DNA of 64,000 bases from assembly GCF_900168025.1 (NCBI RefSeq), contig NZ_FUYN01000002.1, positions 212,343 to 276,342 of the forward strand, read 5' to 3'. Position numbers and translations under genes: made by a program. Below, in pieces: positions 60,324-64,000 of this stretch. Within the stretch, counting starts at the first letter, position 1; each line of letters starts with the position of its first letter. The notes beneath the pieces were generated by a model. That model was not told where the DNA came from. It saw only the letters and a list, made by a program, of their open reading frames with translations, and searched no databases. This DNA comes from Acetoanaerobium noterae (GTDB lineage Bacteria > Bacillota > Clostridia > Peptostreptococcales > Filifactoraceae).

Positions 60324-61609
60324 TGGAAAATGCTGTAGTAAATAAGGGCGAAGAAATACTTTTAGGCAAAGATTTATCAATGGCAAGAAGATTGCTTGCA
60401 TTTTTTTCAATAATGGTAGTTTACTTTTTTTATTGCTATAATTTTATGGTTGGGACTTTTGTTAAGCCAACTATGATTAATGAGATAGCAGCAGGGGGAT
60501 TTGCATTTACAATCCAGCAGACAGAAGCTATATTTGCAGTTATGTCTTTTGGTACAATTCCAGGAACAATTCTTTTTGGAATACTAGCTTCCAAAATTGG
60601 TAAGAAAAACACTTTAGTTGTAGTAGCTGGATTAATTGCACTTACTACTTTTTTACCTATGACTAATCCATCTAGCTATAACTTATGGAGATTTTCAAGA
60701 TTTTTAACTGGAGCTACATTAGGTGGAGTATTTGGCTCAGCAATGCCACTTGTTGCAGAGCTTTTCCAAGCAAAATACAGAGGTAAATTAGCAGCAATAC
60801 TTACAAGTTTATTTTCATTAGCAATGATATTTGGAGGTCAAATTTATGGACTTCTAGGTGATGCAAACTGGAACCTACTTATGTATACAGCTATAGTTCC
60901 AATAGCAATAGGCGCAGTTATGGTATTTCTTTTCGTACCTAGTGACTATGAGCTTACAAAGAAATATAATGCCGATGCTGAAAAATCAGGAGAAAAAATC
61001 AATTACTTCAATATGTATAAAGGAAAATATCTTTTTATTGGTATAGGAGTAATATTGCTATCAGGGGCTAACTTCACTGCATACTCAGCATTTGCAAACA
61101 ACGCAACTACTTATCTTAGAAATTCTGTTGGCTTAAGTGCAGCAGTTGCTGGTGGAATATACAGCCTTCAAGGTATAGGACAGCTTATAGGATACAATGT
61201 TTGGGGATTTATTTCAGACAAATTTGGAAGAAAGATTCCTCTTGTTGGAATGGTTCTAAGCGCAATTTTAGTATTTATGTATATGCAACTAGGCCCTAAT
61301 GATATAAGTAAGTTTAGATTGGTTTCAATAGCTATAGGATTTGGAGTAGGATTCTCTGGAGCTTGGGGAGCTTATTATTCTGAGCTTTTCCCAGCAAAAT
61401 ATCGCTCTATATCAGCAGGGATATCATTTAATGGTGGTAGAATAATCTCAATGTTTGCAATTCCTGCTATAGCTGGCTTAGCTACAAATGCTGATGAAAT
61501 AGTTAAGATTTTCCAGATAGCTATAGGAGTGTTTGTTATTGGAGCAGTTGTTTGGGCCTTCCTTCCAGAAACAATAAATAAATCTAATGAGGCTGAGGCA
61601 ACAAACTAA
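60323..61609 (+). CDS. MFS transporter (aromatic-acid/sugar porter-like)
   Basis: 428 aa, 12 membrane helices. MFS motif between TM2 and TM3 (GILASKIGKKNT), RFLTGATLGGVFGSAMPLVAELF and AKYRGKLAAI in the first half; FISDKFGRKIPLVGM and PAKYRSISAGISF in the second. Resembles the AAHS (aromatic acid:H+ symporter) or sugar porter branch. The large central loop carries a short charged stretch. Overlap with the second SnoaL gene by one base indicates a shared operon and a shared substrate. Confidence 0.88.
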   Translation: MENAVVNKGEEILLGKDLSMARRLLAFFSIMVVYFFYCYNFMVGTFVKPTMINEIAAGGFAFTIQQTEAIFAVMSFGTIPGTILFGILASKIGKKNTLVVVAGLIALTTFLPMTNPSSYNLWRFSRFLTGATLGGVFGSAMPLVAELFQAKYRGKLAAILTSLFSLAMIFGGQIYGLLGDANWNLLMYTAIVPIAIGAVMVFLFVPSDYELTKKYNADAEKSGEKINYFNMYKGKYLFIGIGVILLSGANFTAYSAFANNATTYLRNSVGLSAAVAGGIYSLQGIGQLIGYNVWGFISDKFGRKIPLVGMVLSAILVFMYMQLGPNDISKFRLVSIAIGFGVGFSGAWGAYYSELFPAKYRSISAGISFNGGRIISMFAIPAIAGLATNADEIVKIFQIAIGVFVIGAVVWAFLPETINKSNEAEATN

Positions 61610-61629
61610 AAAATATAGTTTAATTTAAG

Positions 61630-61680
61630 GCATAGTGCGGCTAGCTATTTGTAAATTTCAAGTAGCTAACCTTACTATGC
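61630..61680 (+). other. long perfect stem-loop between MFS and symporter genes
   Basis: GCATAGT (61630-61636) with ACTATGC (61674-61680), then GG/CC and TAGCTA/TAGCTA, then CTATTTG with CAAGTAG. No T-run follows, so it is a structured RNA or recombination-site-like palindrome rather than a terminator. Confidence 0.6.
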
Positions 61681-61718
61681 AATTTGTATTTTATGGATTT
61701 TTTGAAAGGAGAGAGAAA

Positions 61719-63314
61719 ATGTTACCTTTGATAGACATAGTTGTAATAATTGTATATTTAATCGGCATGTTAGTTATTGGTTATGTTTCAGGAAAAGATA
61801 ACGAAACCCAAGAAGATTATTTACTAGCTGGACGTTCTATGCCTTGGCTTCCGATTTCTCTATCTATAACAGCTACCATGATTAGTGCTAATGCATTAAT
61901 AGGTGGACCTGGATGGGCGTATACATCTGGAATGAAGCCTTTTATGGTTAATATCACAGTTCCGCTGGCTGTATTTTTTGCGGTATATGTAACTGCACCG
62001 GTTATTTATCATTTGAGAGTGACCTCTATATACGAGTATATGGAGTTTAGACTAGGTGGATTTACAAGAAATCTTACTGTTGCTCAATTTTTTATAAACT
62101 CATTAATTCAAGTTAGCTCCATGGTTTTCATTCCATCTTTAATTCTTCAAACTATAACTGGATGGTCTATTGTGGTTATAGTTCCTATTATTGTACTAAT
62201 CTCAATTATATATACACTATTAGGCGGGATTAAGGCTGTAATTTGGACAGATACAGTCCAGACCTTAGTAGTAATTTCGGCTGTGATTTTATCTATATAT
62301 ATACCTTTGAAATATTTAAATTTAAGTTTTTTCGATACGTTAGATATTGCAAAAGCTGCTGGAAAATTTAATACGCTAGATTTCACTTTTGATTTAAACA
62401 CAGAAAATACATTTTATGCGGCTATCTTCGGTGGAACTATTATGTGGAGTAGGTACTTTTGCTTTGATCAAGCTCAAATTCAAAGAATACTAACAGCAAA
62501 ATCTATAAAAGGAGTTAAACGTTCACTTACAAGTAGCGCGATACTCATGAATGTAATGTATTATTTTATGCTTTTAATTGGACTTTTTTTATGGGTTTTT
62601 TATGATGGAAAGCCATTTGAAAATTCAAATCAGGTTATGATTAATTTTATAATAGATAAAGTGCCAGTAGGCATTACAGGGCTAATAATTGCAGGAACAT
62701 TTGCAGCGGCTATGTCTAGCGTAGATTCACTTCTTAACTCCATGACTACTGTGTTTATAAAGGACATATATGAAAAATACTTTTATAAAGAAAAAGATGA
62801 AGTTTCACTAAAAACAACGATGACGATTTCATCGATACTAGGAATAATAATAATTTTTATAGTTATATTTGCATTTGGAAATACGGTAAAATCGGTATTA
62901 GACATAGTTGGTAAATATATATCGTATTTTACAGGACCAGCGTGTGCTGCATTTATTTTGGCGATGTTCACTAAAAAAGCAAATGATAAAGGTGTGGCTT
63001 CTGGATTTGTTCTAGGCTTTATATCTAGTTATTTTCTTATTAATCAATTAAAGACCTTTTGGCTATGGAATTCGGCTATAGGATGCTTGATAACATTTAT
63101 ATTAGGCTATGGGTTTAGTTTTATATTTAAAAATGATAAAACGCTAGAAGAAATTTCTAATTATACAGCAATGGGTATGAGGAAATATTTGATTAAAAAT
63201 AACGACCTTCAAGAAGATGGAGCATCTATAGTTCCTTTTAAACTAGATAAATACGGGATAATAATTTTAGGATTCTTTTTACTTCAATTTGTGATACTCG
63301 CTTTATTGAGCTAG
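61719..63314 (+). CDS. sodium:solute symporter (SSS family)
   Basis: 531 aa, about 13 membrane helices. Family features: a QEDYLLAGRSMPWLPISLSITATMISA segment, the LLGGIKAVIWTDTVQTLVVI signature, and the AGTFAAAMSSVDSLLNSMTTV helix of the second sodium-site type. The start is the ATG at 61719, with GAAAGGAGAGAG before it; an in-frame ATG at 61635 lies inside the stem-loop. Substrate unknown; likely a carboxylate or the same compound as the adjacent MFS carrier. Tandem repeats follow the gene. Confidence 0.9.
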   Translation: MLPLIDIVVIIVYLIGMLVIGYVSGKDNETQEDYLLAGRSMPWLPISLSITATMISANALIGGPGWAYTSGMKPFMVNITVPLAVFFAVYVTAPVIYHLRVTSIYEYMEFRLGGFTRNLTVAQFFINSLIQVSSMVFIPSLILQTITGWSIVVIVPIIVLISIIYTLLGGIKAVIWTDTVQTLVVISAVILSIYIPLKYLNLSFFDTLDIAKAAGKFNTLDFTFDLNTENTFYAAIFGGTIMWSRYFCFDQAQIQRILTAKSIKGVKRSLTSSAILMNVMYYFMLLIGLFLWVFYDGKPFENSNQVMINFIIDKVPVGITGLIIAGTFAAAMSSVDSLLNSMTTVFIKDIYEKYFYKEKDEVSLKTTMTISSILGIIIIFIVIFAFGNTVKSVLDIVGKYISYFTGPACAAFILAMFTKKANDKGVASGFVLGFISSYFLINQLKTFWLWNSAIGCLITFILGYGFSFIFKNDKTLEEISNYTAMGMRKYLIKNNDLQEDGASIVPFKLDKYGIIILGFFLLQFVILALLS

Positions 63315-63324
63315 TATAAATAGA

Positions 63325-63480
63325 AAAAATAAAAGTTATTCCAACCAAAAAGAATAAGATTAATAAATTAAAAATTATTTCGTAATAATGAAATAAGATT
63401 AAAAAAATAAAAATTATTACGATGAAACGAAATAAAATCAAGAAATAAAAAAATATTACGACAGAACAAAATAAAATTTA
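63325..63480. repeat. four imperfect tandem repeats, about 39 bp each
   Basis: The anchor pattern AATTATTNCG recurs with a spacing of about 39-40 bp (anchors near 63340, 63380, 63420, 63459) in an A/T-rich background; units share AAATAAAATTAA-type flanks. No reading frame. Probably a non-coding repeat between the symporter gene and the ATPase gene. Confidence 0.65.
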
Positions 63481-63501
63481 TTAAAATATAACACTATAGG
63501 G

Positions 63502-63507
63502 TATAAT
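63502..63507 (+). promoter_or_regulatory. candidate -10 of the ATPase gene
   Basis: TATAAT 20 nt before the start codon, with only a weak -35 upstream. Confidence 0.45.
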
Positions 63508-63527
63508 GGAATCAAAGGAGGGATTTT

Positions 63528-64000
63528 ATGATTAAAAGAGAGCTTTATTTAAATAAAATTAGACCTTTTATTGATTCTGACCTAATTAAAGTCATCATAG
63601 GTATTCGTCGCTGCGGCAAATCGGTTCTTATGAAGCAAATAATATCTGAAATTAAAGAGAAGCATGTAGATGATGCACATATTATATATCTTAATTTTGA
63701 AGATCTTCAGTTTTCATTTATTGAAAATGAAATGGACTTATATAGATGTATTAAAGATAAAATACAAGATGAAGGAAAGTATTATCTACTATTTGATGAA
63801 ATACAAAATGTTAATAATTTCGAAAAAGCTATAAATTCGTTTCGAGCAACTTTAAATTGCAGCATATTTTTGACAGGCTCAAATGGGAAATTGCTATCTG
63901 GAGAACTTGCTACTCATCTTTCAGGTAGGTATGTAAGCTTTAGAATTATGCCTTTTTCATTTAAAGAGATGTGCAAGGTTAAGGATATAAGCAAAGATAG
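63528..64000 (+). CDS. AAA_14/DUF4143-type ATPase, cut by the window end
   Basis: Start of a predicted ATPase; 157 codons are visible with no stop before the window ends. Walker A GIRRCGKS (about 26-33), Walker B YYLLFDEIQN, a sensor segment SIFLTGSNGKLL, and SGRYVSFRIMPFSFKEM, which is the hallmark order of AAA_14 ATPases that carry a C-terminal DUF4143. Family members are usually about 400-450 aa and sometimes act in defence or mobile-element contexts. AAAGGAGGG 8 nt before the ATG. Confidence 0.85.
   Translation, partial: MIKRELYLNKIRPFIDSDLIKVIIGIRRCGKSVLMKQIISEIKEKHVDDAHIIYLNFEDLQFSFIENEMDLYRCIKDKIQDEGKYYLLFDEIQNVNNFEKAINSFRATLNCSIFLTGSNGKLLSGELATHLSGRYVSFRIMPFSFKEMCKVKDISKD

Noticed and set aside
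63325-63480. CRISPR array
   Set aside because: Repeat units are imperfect throughout with no conserved repeat plus variable spacer pattern.

Overview
The window looks like chromosomal DNA from a low-GC, anaerobic, Gram-positive bacterium of the class Clostridia. The reasons are A/T-rich codon use, strong AGGAGG-type ribosome binding sites, frequent TTG/GTG starts, a butyrate kinase/phosphotransbutyrylase pair, indolepyruvate:ferredoxin oxidoreductase, and a single-membrane type IV pilus set without a secretin. I cannot name the species. I saw no tRNA, rRNA, CRISPR array or intact insertion sequence.

Layout. 0.5-13.8 kb is mixed housekeeping and surface genes: a MutS2-like ATPase without its Smr domain, a Cache-type chemoreceptor, PTS enzyme I, a glucosaminidase, a large secreted M14 carboxypeptidase, a YfcC-type transporter with a PII-like small protein, and an ApbE lipoprotein. 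13.9-26.4 kb is a type IV pilus locus (pilB, pilT, pilC, major pilin, an O-antigen-ligase-like protein, three further prepilin-like proteins, pilM, pilN, pilO). It is preceded by a leader that matches a c-di-GMP-II riboswitch fused to an intrinsic terminator. The prepilin peptidase lies apart at 55.6 kb.

26.4-40.5 kb is the most interesting region. A sigma-54 promoter precedes a cupin, an SDR reductase, a 3-hydroxyacyl-CoA-dehydrogenase-like protein, a metal-dependent cyclase/cyclohydrolase, a beta-keto acid cleavage enzyme (BKACE) and a phloretin/diacetylphloroglucinol-hydrolase-like protein. These families match, step for step, the anaerobic reductive phloroglucinol pathway: phloroglucinol, dihydrophloroglucinol, 3-hydroxy-5-oxohexanoate, 3,5-dioxohexanoate, then acetoacetyl-CoA plus acetoacetate. 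The PhlG-like hydrolase would supply phloroglucinol from acylated precursors. A PAS/sigma-54 activator follows, then a second sigma-54 promoter driving a flavoprotein and an unassigned protein. Next comes a ptb-iorA-iorB-(Mpv17-like)-buk operon that can make ATP from acyl-CoA. The same long palindromic terminator closes both the pilus operon and the buk operon, so it brackets the catabolic block.

40.5-57.6 kb carries a possible orphan small RNA, cell-wall enzymes (SLT transglycosylase, NamZ-type muramidase), a baeRF-like protein, an ABC exporter with adaptor behind a palindromic operator, a TspO-like protein, an FtsH paralogue, a nuclease-helicase fusion, prepilin peptidase and a TPR regulator. 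57.6-64 kb holds an unassigned operon of two double-SnoaL proteins with an MFS carrier, a sodium:solute symporter, a 39-bp tandem repeat array, and the start of an AAA_14/DUF4143 ATPase cut by the window end.
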